Shown here: one piece after another, positions 52,235 through 61,555 of the stretch | How the letters are laid out: every line of letters starts with the position of its first letter | How positions within the stretch are numbered: the stretch's first letter is position 1 | NCBI RefSeq assembly: GCF_043641555.1 | Contig: NZ_JBHZRJ010000001.1 | Span: forward strand, 1-64,000 | Source: Saccharospirillum alexandrii_A | GTDB taxonomy: Bacteria > Pseudomonadota > Gammaproteobacteria > Pseudomonadales > Natronospirillaceae | DNA length: 64,000 nucleotides | Reading direction: 5' to 3' | Program-made: the position numbers and the translations under genes | Notes under the pieces: model-generated | The model's input: the letters and a program-made list of their open reading frames with translations, nothing else | The model's database searches: none | What the model was told of the DNA's origin: nothing

Positions 52235-53151
52235 AGCTTTCCATTGTTATACCCTGTTTCAACGAAGAGCGTGAACTCCCTGCTACATTGTCTGCACTTA
52301 TCAAATATATACCCAGTGCATATTCTTATGAAATAGTTATTGTTGATAATGGTTCAACTGATAGAAGCATTGAAATTGCGACTAGCTATAATGTTAAGCT
52401 CATAGAAAGTAAGTCCAATACAGTTGCTGGTGTTAGAAACGAAGGCGTAACGCATTGCAATGGGGATATTCTGGTTTTCCTTGATGCAGATGTAGAAGTA
52501 ACAAAGGCATGGGAATCCGAATTAGGCTACGCTTTGAGATCTCTCAAAGAAACAGATATTTTAGGGTCACACTGCAGTGTCCCAAACTCAGACAAGATCC
52601 TGTTCAAGTATTGGTATAAGGCCATTGAGGTTAATAGTAGCTCCCATGTAGGGACTGGACATATGATACTCTATAAGACACTTTTTGAAAGACTTGGTGG
52701 TTTTAATGAGGGGTTAACCACTGGCGAAGATTATGATTTCTGCAATCGAGTGAAGCTGAAGGGTGGCAAGGTCCTTGAGAACGAGAAGCTGGTAGTCTAT
52801 CACAATGGCTATCCTGAGACTTTAGTTGAGTTCTTTAAACGAGAGCTTTGGCACGGAGTTGGAGATTGGCAGTCTGTAGGGGCTATTTGGAACTCAAAGG
52901 TCCTGATATTGGCTTGTGTCTATACTCTTTCAGTTACATCAGCACTGTCTATCATGGCTATTGCTCCTCTGATGAGTTTGTTCATTCTAGTCGGTATCCA
53001 GAGCTTGCTGCTCTTTGTTGCTATAAGGAAATTTGGGGTATTTGACGGATACAAAGGGGTATTTATTCGAACGGTGGTCTTTAATGCCTATTTTACAGCG
53101 CGATTCCTTTCTTTTACTGCTATATTTAGAGTGTTTCGTAAGGGAATGTAA
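52231..53151 (+). CDS. Glycosyltransferase family 2 with membrane tail
   Basis: This 306-residue GT-A enzyme has IVIPCFNEERELPATLSAL at the nucleotide site, VDNGSTD, the metal-binding FLDADVEV and GLTTGEDYDFCNR. The last 90 residues carry two or three hydrophobic segments that would tether it to the inner membrane. The start overlaps the CapK-like stop (ATGA). Confidence 0.9.
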   Translation: MKLSIVIPCFNEERELPATLSALIKYIPSAYSYEIVIVDNGSTDRSIEIATSYNVKLIESKSNTVAGVRNEGVTHCNGDILVFLDADVEVTKAWESELGYALRSLKETDILGSHCSVPNSDKILFKYWYKAIEVNSSSHVGTGHMILYKTLFERLGGFNEGLTTGEDYDFCNRVKLKGGKVLENEKLVVYHNGYPETLVEFFKRELWHGVGDWQSVGAIWNSKVLILACVYTLSVTSALSIMAIAPLMSLFILVGIQSLLLFVAIRKFGVFDGYKGVFIRTVVFNAYFTARFLSFTAIFRVFRKGM

Positions 53152-53295
53152 GTATACTGGGGTTTAAGGCTCAATTAGCAGCCTTTGAATACCGAATTTG
53201 TATACATTTGTTCTTGTTGAGCGCAGCATCACATGATGTTGGTTTTTTAAAATCTATACTAGGCAACCAGTGACGTGCTTAAGAGGTTAGATTTA

Positions 53296-54201
53296 ATGAA
53301 AACTAGAGCAAGCGGATTTGTATTTGCAATAGGCGTGATCATTTCGAGTGGTGCTATTGCTGAATCCTATGTGGAAGACTTTGAAGGTGGGTTGGGAAGC
53401 TCGAATTTTTTTAAATGGGGAAGTGAAGCATATACTGATATATCCAGCGATAAGGCATATAGCGGAAATGAATCGCTAAGATTTCGGTTTATGGGTGACA
53501 CTGACCTGAATGAAGATGCCTGGGCCGAAAAGAGATTTGAGCTCGATCGTATCTATAGTGAGTTATGGATACGGTATAAATTGTGGGTTCCAGAGAACTA
53601 CTTCCATCGTAATGGTGATGGGCCCGACAATAACAAGGGTCTGATTATGTTATGGAGCGATGACTATTCAGGCATTTCACATACAAGTTTGCATTTCACG
53701 AGACCACGGGATATTAACTCTAGTGGTGAAAGTGCAAGTAACCCCGGTGGGTCTGCTCTTTATGGCACGTGGAAGCCAAATAGTGGTGTTGCCTTCAATT
53801 TTTTCAATCCGTACGATCTAAGTGATGATAGCCCTTCTATGGATGAAATGAGCATGGGTATCCTCTCTTCGGATAGAGGGCGATGGATAGACTGGGTTAT
53901 TCATGCGAAAGTATCAGATTTACATATTGAACAAAATGACATTGATGGCCCAGGTAATGGTAAGTTGCAAGTATGGAAGGATGGGGAGTTAATTTATAAT
54001 GTTACAGATGCAACTAACTATACTGAAGTAGATGGTATGAATGGTTGGGACCAAGGGTACATTTTAGGCTGGGCTAACTCAGGCTTTGATGAGACCACCT
54101 ACATGCATGTGGATGACTTTATGATTGGAGTTTCTGCGGAAGATGTAGGTTTTGAATTGATGAAACCGTCTTTTGGTAACGTAATTAAACAGATAGATTG
54201 A
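53296..54201 (+). CDS. Secreted jelly-roll protein, polysaccharide lyase-like
   Basis: This 301-residue protein has a clear signal peptide (hydrophobic residues 7-17, ending GAIAES). The mature part reads as a concanavalin-like beta-sandwich: YVEDFEGG, ELWIRYKLWVPENYFHR, KGLIMLWSDDYSG and a final MHVDDFMIGVS strand. This pattern is seen in heparin-lyase-I-like and related polysaccharide lyases, but I cannot identify catalytic residues. A lyase that trims or releases the locus's own polymer would be usual for EPS clusters. ATG 53296 has AGAGG upstream; a GTG seven codons earlier lies before the natural signal peptide. Confidence 0.6.
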   Translation: MKTRASGFVFAIGVIISSGAIAESYVEDFEGGLGSSNFFKWGSEAYTDISSDKAYSGNESLRFRFMGDTDLNEDAWAEKRFELDRIYSELWIRYKLWVPENYFHRNGDGPDNNKGLIMLWSDDYSGISHTSLHFTRPRDINSSGESASNPGGSALYGTWKPNSGVAFNFFNPYDLSDDSPSMDEMSMGILSSDRGRWIDWVIHAKVSDLHIEQNDIDGPGNGKLQVWKDGELIYNVTDATNYTEVDGMNGWDQGYILGWANSGFDETTYMHVDDFMIGVSAEDVGFELMKPSFGNVIKQID

Positions 54202-54213
54202 AGCTAGATATTT

Positions 54214-54236
54214 AAAGCAGAAGGATCTGCGCTTTA
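54214..54236. terminator. Weak bidirectional hairpin between convergent genes
   Basis: GCAGA and TCTGC pair around AGGA, with AAAG/CTTT flanks, followed by an A/T-rich stretch. It lies in the 88-base convergent gap. Confidence 0.4.
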
Positions 54237-54289
54237 ACTTAAAATTGTAAAATTATGATCATAATTAAGACTTTCTCTTCAAGCCAGGA

Positions 54290-55171
54290 TTAACACAAGC
54301 TCATATCAATTGCCCACTGGTTGCTATTGAAGTCAAATAGATGATCTACATATAAGCGAGCTTGCTTGACGGTCCACAACCCACTTCGCACCTGTGGCCA
54401 ATTGCATGCATCATCTATGTCAACTATAGAATTACGATGAAATGTAGAGGGGACGTGTTTATAACCAAGTGAGGAAAGTGCAGCAGCTCGGTGGTAGCCG
54501 CCTCCACCTACAAGGTAAACCAATTCTTTCCCCCTCTTCAGAATTGTGACACCTACGAACCCTTGAGACTTATCATAGCCGTGTTGAATTAGGCTGTTAT
54601 ACAGGCTTATTGACCTATCAAATTCAAGTATCCCTTTATCAGGATGAACGGGTCCAAAGAACGCCCAGCCGTGGTCTGGGTATCTTAGATCAGTTCTACC
54701 GTGCTCGGTGTTGTCTTTCTGATTCCACCAACGAATATCTAAATCTACTTCGGCATGCGAAAGCGATGACCATGGTGACAAAAACATATAATGAGGCGGT
54801 AATTTACTGAATTCCTTTGGTGGAAATTTAAAACCTGTTAATGCATCTGATGCATTCTTTGGTTGCCATTTTGTATAAAATTCTTTTAATTTTGATCTTG
54901 AGTATGTTAGGTATTTATCGGAACGATACTGTTTTAGAGTTTCTACAAATGGGTGCCAGTCGTTGTTTCTGAATCCAAGAGCAGTATAGTGAGTGCATTT
55001 TCCAATAGGGCATGAGAAAGCAGCCTTTTTCCCTCCCTGGTTATATAAGAGTGCTTCAACTGGATCATCAAAATATTTCGGAATCACCTCGTTATGTTCG
55101 ATTCTCTTAACTTCTACACCCAGTGTAGCCAGTGCACCTTTTAAAACACTCTTGTAATTGTAGTTTGCCAT
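54290..55171 (-). CDS. Unknown protein with ParB-like motif
   Basis: I do not recognise this 293-residue family. The N-terminus (SVLKGALATLGVEVKRI) is a short amphipathic helix like those that open many glycan-locus methyltransferases. Near the C-terminus, LVGGGGYHRAAALSSLGYKH resembles the ParB/sulfiredoxin nucleotide-binding box (GxHRxxAxxxLGY). There are no membrane helices. Base composition is strongly A/T-rich. ATG 55171 is used; an upstream GTG would add 16 residues. It lies between a secreted lyase-like gene and an ABC flippase, both polysaccharide-related. Confidence 0.6.
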   Translation of the reverse strand: MANYNYKSVLKGALATLGVEVKRIEHNEVIPKYFDDPVEALLYNQGGKKAAFSCPIGKCTHYTALGFRNNDWHPFVETLKQYRSDKYLTYSRSKLKEFYTKWQPKNASDALTGFKFPPKEFSKLPPHYMFLSPWSSLSHAEVDLDIRWWNQKDNTEHGRTDLRYPDHGWAFFGPVHPDKGILEFDRSISLYNSLIQHGYDKSQGFVGVTILKRGKELVYLVGGGGYHRAAALSSLGYKHVPSTFHRNSIVDIDDACNWPQVRSGLWTVKQARLYVDHLFDFNSNQWAIDMSLC

Positions 55172-55254
55172 TTTTGAATCTCTATTGTTGTATGGCAAAA
55201 GTGGTGAGGCTAAAACCACTTTGTTTTTGCCTGTAGTACATATTCAATAGCTAA

Positions 55255-57072
55255 CTATATTGCTTTTTGTGTGCTATCGATCTTTGGTTTTCCGGCTGTG
55301 AGTAGCAGCTGAAAGTCTTCAGATTTTGAAACCAACTGATTATAGGACCCTGTTGCTTTTACACAGCCATCCTTAAATACAAGGATATTATTGGCTTTTT
55401 CGACTGTAGAAAGACGATGTGCAATCATTACAATTGTTCGTGTTTTAGCTAGATCTAAAATATCATTCATGATCAATCGTTCAGTCACGTTATCGAGCGC
55501 ACTGGTAGCTTCATCAAAAACCAGAATTGCGGGGTCTTTATAGAGTGCGCGGGCAATACCAACGCGTTGCTTTTGTCCACCGCTCAAGCGAGCGCCTCGT
55601 TCACCTAACCTGAAATCAAACTGCCCTTCGCACTGGCAGATGAAATCATAGATATTAGCCATCTTGGCAGCTTGCTCCAATCTGCTGAAGTCCACTTCAT
55701 TGTCAGGAATACCAAAAGCGATATTCTCTCTAAAGGAAGCATCCAGGATGAATATGTCTTGAGCAACATAACCAATTTTCTTCCTCCACGCTTTTATGTT
55801 GCTTTGATCCAGCGGCGTTCCTCCAACCAGTACAGCCCCTTCTTCAGGCAACATCAGTCCGAGTAATATGTCTACTGCTGTGCTTTTTCCTGCACCGGAA
55901 GAACCAACAAATGCTGTGATTTCATTTGTTTTAATTGTGAAGCTGCATTGGCGCAAGGCAGGTTCGTTCGCCCCGGGGTAATGGAAGGTAATATCATTGA
56001 AACTGACATCGCCGCTTGGTGCAGCGCTATTCCCTAGATTCTTGAGTAAGCTGATATGTCGTTTACTCTTTTCAATTTCTTCATCTATGTCCAATACCAC
56101 TGATCCATTAGCTTTCATCTGGGAGTAAGCTTTGTAAATTGCCTGAGCTGCAGGCAGGAGTTTATAGCCTGCCATTGCATACAAACTAATAATACTTAAG
56201 GCCTCGCCAGCTGTACCTGAAGTTAGAAGAATGTAAATTGACAAACCAAGAATCGATGAGAAAACCACGGTTTCTACTACGAACTTTGGCAAATCTCCGG
56301 CAAGTGCTATATATGCGGAGGCTGATAGGCCACGTCGAGTTACCGCATCTACCTCTGCTTTATAGTAGTCTTCATTGCCTTTTAGCTTAACCTCTTTAAC
56401 ACCGGCGATACTTTCGTCGAGGTACTTCAGTTTGCTTCTGTTCAATTTTGTGATCAGTCGACCATAGTCTACTACTTTTGCCCGAATGATCTTGAAAATT
56501 AGAAAGTAAACAACTACTACGAGAGATGTTGCAATAAGCGCAATCTCAATGTCTATTATTAGTAACCCTAAAATGATCAATGTGGCTATGAAGAGCTGTG
56601 AAACAAGCGTAAGTAAAGGTTGAACAACCATATAGACCATACGGGGTATTTCCTGGGTTATTTGGGAAATCAACCGGCTGCTGTTATTCATGGCGAAGAA
56701 GGTGTAATCGTTTTCAAGATAACTGTTGTACACAGTCCGCTGCACATGAGCCCCTAGTTTCATCGATACCTGGAAGAGTTTCCATAAGCTGTATGACGAA
56801 ATTCCATTGCCTACAAGCAAAAGTAAGACAACTCCCACCGCATAGGTGATCATAAAGTGCGTCGTGGATTCGAAAGGGTAGGCTGCGTACAAGAAGGCCA
56901 GTATGGTACTCGTTTGAATCGACTCCGGGTTGCTCACCATTGTTATAAAAGGAGCAATCGATGCAATGCCAGCGACTTGAAAAAGAGCAGTAATCAGGAA
57001 AAGGAACTGTAGAAGTATCAGTTTTACCCGGTTTTCATGGCCAATAAGCCTAAACAGCGCTTTATAAAACAT
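55255..57072 (-). CDS. ABC transporter, PglK/MsbA-like flippase half-transporter
   Basis: This 605-residue fused permease-ATPase has six membrane helices in residues about 15-300 and an ATPase domain with Walker A GSSGAGKST, signature LSGGQKQ, Walker B ILVFDEATSALD and switch His in IAHRLST. As in PglK (WlaB) it would flip a lipid-linked glycan across the inner membrane. It is the last gene of a leftward set with three glycosyltransferases; TAATG couples it to the one before. Confidence 0.9.
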   Translation of the reverse strand: MFYKALFRLIGHENRVKLILLQFLFLITALFQVAGIASIAPFITMVSNPESIQTSTILAFLYAAYPFESTTHFMITYAVGVVLLLLVGNGISSYSLWKLFQVSMKLGAHVQRTVYNSYLENDYTFFAMNNSSRLISQITQEIPRMVYMVVQPLLTLVSQLFIATLIILGLLIIDIEIALIATSLVVVVYFLIFKIIRAKVVDYGRLITKLNRSKLKYLDESIAGVKEVKLKGNEDYYKAEVDAVTRRGLSASAYIALAGDLPKFVVETVVFSSILGLSIYILLTSGTAGEALSIISLYAMAGYKLLPAAQAIYKAYSQMKANGSVVLDIDEEIEKSKRHISLLKNLGNSAAPSGDVSFNDITFHYPGANEPALRQCSFTIKTNEITAFVGSSGAGKSTAVDILLGLMLPEEGAVLVGGTPLDQSNIKAWRKKIGYVAQDIFILDASFRENIAFGIPDNEVDFSRLEQAAKMANIYDFICQCEGQFDFRLGERGARLSGGQKQRVGIARALYKDPAILVFDEATSALDNVTERLIMNDILDLAKTRTIVMIAHRLSTVEKANNILVFKDGCVKATGSYNQLVSKSEDFQLLLTAGKPKIDSTQKAI

Positions 57073-58253
57073 TATTGCGGTCCTTCGGGGGCATAACTTT
57101 TAGATGGGGCACCCGTTTCAGTATGTTGGTTGCGTGATCGGCCGGAAATGAGTTCGTGGGCAATCCGCTCTATTTGTGTCTCTTTCGAGAATAAGTTTGT
57201 GGCTCTTCGACGAGCCTCAATGCAATGGGTGGTGTAGCGGTCTGGGTCGTTGTTGTAGTTTAGAATATGCTGTGCGAGCTGGCTCGCTTTGCCAGGTTCG
57301 ATGTATTCACCACAAATGCCTGGTTCTATCGTCTCTTTTAATCCTTGCAGTTCCGATACAATGATGGGAAGGCCAGAAGATAGCATCTCAACACTGGACA
57401 TTGTGAAAGAATCCCATCCAGTTGAGGCAATGGCACCCAGGAAAGACGATTGCATCAGCTGAGGTATGTCGTTTCTATAGCCGGCAAAGGTTATGTGGCT
57501 ACGCGTCTTCGGGTTGGAAGCCAGTTGTTCATAAGGAAGGCTTTCATTGCCTTTGTTTCCACAAATCAGAAGGTGAAACGGCTCAATCTTACCGATCCTA
57601 TCAAGGCTATTCATGGTTTCTACCAGTACCCGCACCCCTTTTCTTTCTTCCATATGCCCTGAGAAGAAGATTATTCTTCGGTGTTCAGGGATGTTGAATT
57701 GGGAGTGTGCATACTTAGAGCCTTCGCAAGGCTTATAGAGGTCCGTGTCGACACCCAGTGATATTACACAGGTTCGACCGTTAGGAACGCCCCGGCCTTT
57801 GGTAGCTGTTAGCCGCATTGCTTCTGATTCGAAAATGAATCGAGTTGGAGCTGAGGCTTTTCTGAAAATCCATTCGGCTTTCTTGGCCAACCATTTAACG
57901 CCGGTATTGATTGAGCTCATACTGGCACCCCAGTAAGAGACAATGTTCTTAATACCAAGGATGTGTGCCTGTCTTCCAACGGGGGTTGGGTATGGCATGT
58001 CAAATGCCAGTATGGTGTCTATAGTATGAACTTTGTGAATACTCGCTAGCATCTCTGCATCTTCACTGGTGTAGTAGCCCATCTGAAAGGTTTTATCTGA
58101 CGGAGTAACCACTTGCGTATATGACCACAGTATTTGGTTAGATTCATACCCCGCCCTTAGTGCTGCTGCTTCAAAAGCTCTTTCGAGTGAGCCTATAGCG
58201 TAGCCTGTGTCTTGCTCGCAATGCAGCATGATTAGAATACAAGGCTTTTTCAT
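57072..58253 (-). CDS. Glycosyltransferase family 4 (GT-B)
   Basis: This 393-residue GT-B enzyme has IISLGVDTDLYK-like linker sequence, IIFFSGHMEERKGVRVLVE, and the C-terminal STGWDSFTMSSVEMLSSGLPIIVSE donor motif. ATG 58253 overlaps the previous stop (ATGA); a GTG-type start five codons earlier is less likely. Composition is intermediate between the AT-rich island and the rest. Confidence 0.88.
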   Translation of the reverse strand: MKKPCILIMLHCEQDTGYAIGSLERAFEAAALRAGYESNQILWSYTQVVTPSDKTFQMGYYTSEDAEMLASIHKVHTIDTILAFDMPYPTPVGRQAHILGIKNIVSYWGASMSSINTGVKWLAKKAEWIFRKASAPTRFIFESEAMRLTATKGRGVPNGRTCVISLGVDTDLYKPCEGSKYAHSQFNIPEHRRIIFFSGHMEERKGVRVLVETMNSLDRIGKIEPFHLLICGNKGNESLPYEQLASNPKTRSHITFAGYRNDIPQLMQSSFLGAIASTGWDSFTMSSVEMLSSGLPIIVSELQGLKETIEPGICGEYIEPGKASQLAQHILNYNNDPDRYTTHCIEARRRATNLFSKETQIERIAHELISGRSRNQHTETGAPSKSYAPEGPQ

Positions 58254-59197
58254 GGTGTAATTACCCACAACCAGATCATCCTTAAGGCGCGCTTCAATTG
58301 TAGTGTTTGAAAGAACGCTTCCCGTTTGGCATGACTGTTCATCGGTAGTATCGTAACCGGTATAAGAAATATTGATTTTACCGTGTTTCTAAGAGCCATT
58401 TTTAACGGGTATGTAGGTCGACCAAGAAATCGGTTTCTAGAAAAACATTGTGCAATTCTCAGAGAAGAACTGGCACCATCTACAAATTTTTTCTCGATAT
58501 TTCGAGCTGTGTATTCAACGGGCTTTAGCCTATGGCCAACCGTCGCATCAGGGAAGTAAATCACTTTAGCGCTCATGGCTACGAGACGCCTGTAAATAAT
58601 GGTTTCTTCACCAGCAGCGAGTGACGTGCCATTGCGCCCCAGCTTTTCATCAAACCCACCCATCGCAACAAGAACAGATTTCTTGCAGCAAAAATTCTTA
58701 CCAAAGAATTCGTGGTGTATATCGGTAATCTCCAGTGGCGACTCGCCATAGTTCAGTTGTACAAAATAGGGATTGTATCGTTGGTCAAACCACCAGGGAG
58801 GCGTTCTGTCCCAGTTCACTTCTATTTTGCTGAACAGACAGTCTGACTGGGTCGATTCAATTTTCTCCAGATAGCACGAGAGCCAGTTAGCGGGTATATC
58901 TGCGTCGTCGTCTGTGAAGAGCAGGTACTGACCTCGGGCTTTTACCACACCCAGGTTTCTGGCGTTGGAAAGCCCCTGCTTCTGTTCGAAATGATATTGC
59001 AGCGGTGCTTCTGTCGACTCGGATGACTTGCGTACAACCTCTTCTGTGTTGTCTGGCGAGTTGTTGTCGATCACGAGAATCTCGACATCGCTCCACCTCT
59101 CGACTTTACATTGAACGAGTTGACCAAGCGTAATGGCGAGAGAGTCGGCGTTGTTGTAGGTGCAGAGAATAACGCTGAGCGTGGGTGTGTTATTCAT
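58250..59197 (-). CDS. Glycosyltransferase family 2
   Basis: This 315-residue GT-A enzyme has SVILCTYNNADSLAITL, VIDNNSPDNTEEV, the acidic triplet in LFTDDDADIP and a late GEETIIYRRL. No convincing membrane helix is present except a weak C-terminal hydrophobic end. It overlaps its neighbours on both sides (8 and 4 bases), so the three glycosyltransferases and the flippase form one transcription unit. Confidence 0.9.
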   Translation of the reverse strand: MNNTPTLSVILCTYNNADSLAITLGQLVQCKVERWSDVEILVIDNNSPDNTEEVVRKSSESTEAPLQYHFEQKQGLSNARNLGVVKARGQYLLFTDDDADIPANWLSCYLEKIESTQSDCLFSKIEVNWDRTPPWWFDQRYNPYFVQLNYGESPLEITDIHHEFFGKNFCCKKSVLVAMGGFDEKLGRNGTSLAAGEETIIYRRLVAMSAKVIYFPDATVGHRLKPVEYTARNIEKKFVDGASSSLRIAQCFSRNRFLGRPTYPLKMALRNTVKSIFLIPVTILPMNSHAKREAFFQTLQLKRALRMIWLWVITP

Positions 59198-60323
59198 AGC
59201 TGTAAATACCCAGTGTTTTTTGTGCGCATATAGTGCTCGTAAGGCTAAACCGTGACGCAGTAGTGTTGTTTGAAGTCGTTGGATTGCGCTGCAAGCTTAA
59301 TAACGCGGTCGATAGCCCATCTGGCGATTGGGGGGCAGGATCGAAGCCCGGGTCTATGCCATTCTGGAAGAGCCGAACGGTATCGGTTGAAATCAACGGT
59401 TTCGAAAGCGCCAGTGTCTCCAGAGCAACCATCGGCATACCTTCATGGTCTGAACACAGCACGACGGCATCGCATGCCTGAATAATCGCGGGAATGTCGT
59501 TTCGGTGGCCATGGAATTTAACCTGAGGTTCGGCCAGGTTCAGTGTGTCAGCCTGGGCTTTAAGTGTGGCTTCTAATGGGCCATTTCCAACAATATGAAA
59601 GCGGTATTGGTTTGATTGATCCAGGACAAGCCTGGCGGCTTCCAGGAACAGGTCGACTCGTTTTACTGGCACCAGGCGGCCAATGATGGCGATGTGGGTG
59701 CAGCCGGGTTCAAACACCAGGTCGGTGCCGGCGTTGGCCTTTTCGGTCAGCTCTTCGAGGTCGACGCCGTTGGGTACGCAATAGAGGTGTTGCGCGCCAT
59801 ATTGGCCTTTTAGTTTCTCCATCAGCTCCCGGGAAACGACGATGACGCTGTGTTGCAACCAGCGGCCGCAGGCGTGATCTAGCCAGCGTTGAATGCCTGT
59901 TTTCAGCCCACCATTGAATTCGCTGGCACCGTGAACGGTGCGCACGCACCTGGCCCGCAGGGTGGTCAGGTTGGCCAGGCTGCCGAGAATGTTCTCTTTT
60001 TGGCGGTGGGTGTGAATAACGGTGGGTTTGAATGCCTTTATGGCCCGGCGAATGCCCTGGAACAGTTGCCAGGCAGAGCAGCGTGTTTCGTCTAATACGG
60101 TAACCGGAATGTCGATGGCGCGCAGGCGGGAGGCGAGTTCGCCTTCGTTCATCAGAACGGCGGCGACGGTGCAGTCTTTATTGAGTTGTTTGATCAGGGC
60201 ATAGGCTTGGGCTTCGGCGCCCGCCCAAAGGTCTCCTGAAACAATATGCAGGACCCGGATCTTTTCTGTGGATCGGGAAATCGACATGTACTCAACATCC
60301 GTGTTGGTTATACTGTGTTGCAT
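59190..60323 (-). CDS. Glycosyltransferase family 4 (GT-B)
   Basis: This 377-residue GT-B enzyme has VLHIVSGDLWAGAEAQAYALI at the acceptor side, VIHTHRQKENILG, AIIGRLVPVKRVDLFLEAA and LCSDHEGMPMVALETLAL at the donor site. The start may instead be the ATG at 60287 (12 codons later); neither has a strong ribosome site. It is the first gene of the leftward set and returns to the higher GC of the flanking chromosome. Confidence 0.88.
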   Translation of the reverse strand: MQHSITNTDVEYMSISRSTEKIRVLHIVSGDLWAGAEAQAYALIKQLNKDCTVAAVLMNEGELASRLRAIDIPVTVLDETRCSAWQLFQGIRRAIKAFKPTVIHTHRQKENILGSLANLTTLRARCVRTVHGASEFNGGLKTGIQRWLDHACGRWLQHSVIVVSRELMEKLKGQYGAQHLYCVPNGVDLEELTEKANAGTDLVFEPGCTHIAIIGRLVPVKRVDLFLEAARLVLDQSNQYRFHIVGNGPLEATLKAQADTLNLAEPQVKFHGHRNDIPAIIQACDAVVLCSDHEGMPMVALETLALSKPLISTDTVRLFQNGIDPGFDPAPQSPDGLSTALLSLQRNPTTSNNTTASRFSLTSTICAQKTLGIYSYE

Positions 60324-60406
60324 TATGCATCAGGGAAGGCTGTGTTTAAAGCGCCTTTCCCGGTCTTTATGGCTAATCGTTACCACCCTGGTCCAAGGAG
60401 TTGACC

Positions 60407-61555
60407 ATGTTACCTGCCCTGTTCTGGATTCTGGCGGTCTGCGCCGTTTACAGCTATTTTCTTTACCCGCTGGCGCTGATCGCGCTGCGCGCCATTACCC
60501 GCCCTGAAGCCATAGCACCACCCGGCAGTCACACCGGTAAACCCCCTTTTCTGAGCCTTATCGTCACCGTTTACAATGAAAAACACCGCATCGAGCAGAA
60601 AATCCAGAATGTTTTAACGCTCGATTACCCGGCTGATCGGCTGGAGCTCATTGTCGCGTCCGACTGCAGCGATGATGGTACCGATGAACTCGTTAAAACC
60701 TATGCTGAACAGGGGATACGCCTGGTGCGGGCCGAGCAGCGTCTGGGTAAGGAAAACGCCCAGCTTGCGGCCATTCAGGCTGCGAAAGGAGAGGTGCTGG
60801 TGTTTTCAGACGTCGCCACCAAAATGGACCCGGAAGCCTTGCAGAACCTGAGCCTGTATTTCGCCGATGCCCGAGTGGGTGCCGTCTCCAGTGAAGACCG
60901 CTTCATCAGTAAAGATGGCAAGGTGGCCGGTGAAGGTGCCTACGTTAAGTATGAAATGTGGTTGCGCCAGCAGGAGAGCCAGTTGGGTGGCCTGGTAGGC
61001 CTGAGCGGCTCGTTCTTTGCCGCCCGGGCAGAGGTGTGCGAACAATGGGATATCCATTCGCCGAGTGATTTCAACACCGCCCTGAATTGCGCCCGTCTGG
61101 GGCTGCGCTCGGTCACCGCGCCCAATGTATTGGGCTACTATGAAGATTTGAAAGATGCCTCCCGTGAGTACGCCCGCAAAGTGCGCACCGTATTGCGGGG
61201 CATGACCGGACTGGCACGCCATCTGGATGTATTGAACCCTGTTCAGTTTGGTTTGTTTTCATTCCAGGTGTTCAGCCACAAGCTGATGCGCTGGGGCGTG
61301 CCCTGGTTTTTGCTGGCGTTACTCATTGTCACCCTAGTGCTGGCGAATGATGGCTGGATATACACCCTGGCTCTGGTGGCGCAGGCGGTGTTCTATGGCA
61401 TCGCAGCCTGGGGGCATTGGGGTCGTGGTGGACGCGAGAACGGCGCTGTGCGGCTGGTGTACTTCTTTGTTCAGGTGAACCTGGCCCTGGCCGATTCCGC
61501 CATTCAATACTTCAAAGGCACGCGCATGACCACCTGGAAGCCATCGGCCCGATGA
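60407..61555 (+). CDS. Membrane glycosyltransferase family 2
   Basis: This 382-residue enzyme has an N-terminal helix (ALFWILAVCAVYSYFLYPLAL), a GT-A domain (LIVTVYNEKHRIEQKI, IVASDCSDDGTDE, VFSDVATKMD) and two to three C-terminal helices. This is a processive or membrane-bound GT2 type. ATG 60407 has AAGGAG upstream; TTG 60401 is only an in-frame extension. It is coupled by ATGA to the aminotransferase gene. Confidence 0.9.
   Translation: MLPALFWILAVCAVYSYFLYPLALIALRAITRPEAIAPPGSHTGKPPFLSLIVTVYNEKHRIEQKIQNVLTLDYPADRLELIVASDCSDDGTDELVKTYAEQGIRLVRAEQRLGKENAQLAAIQAAKGEVLVFSDVATKMDPEALQNLSLYFADARVGAVSSEDRFISKDGKVAGEGAYVKYEMWLRQQESQLGGLVGLSGSFFAARAEVCEQWDIHSPSDFNTALNCARLGLRSVTAPNVLGYYEDLKDASREYARKVRTVLRGMTGLARHLDVLNPVQFGLFSFQVFSHKLMRWGVPWFLLALLIVTLVLANDGWIYTLALVAQAVFYGIAAWGHWGRGGRENGAVRLVYFFVQVNLALADSAIQYFKGTRMTTWKPSAR

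Noticed and set aside
53296..54201. PEP-CTERM substrate candidate
   Set aside because: Although secreted, its C-terminus (SFGNVIKQID) has no PEP motif, membrane helix or basic tail.
61417..61551. N-terminal extension of the aminotransferase
   Set aside because: Lies inside the GT2 gene in another frame; ATG 61552 overlapping the GT2 stop begins the recognisable protein.
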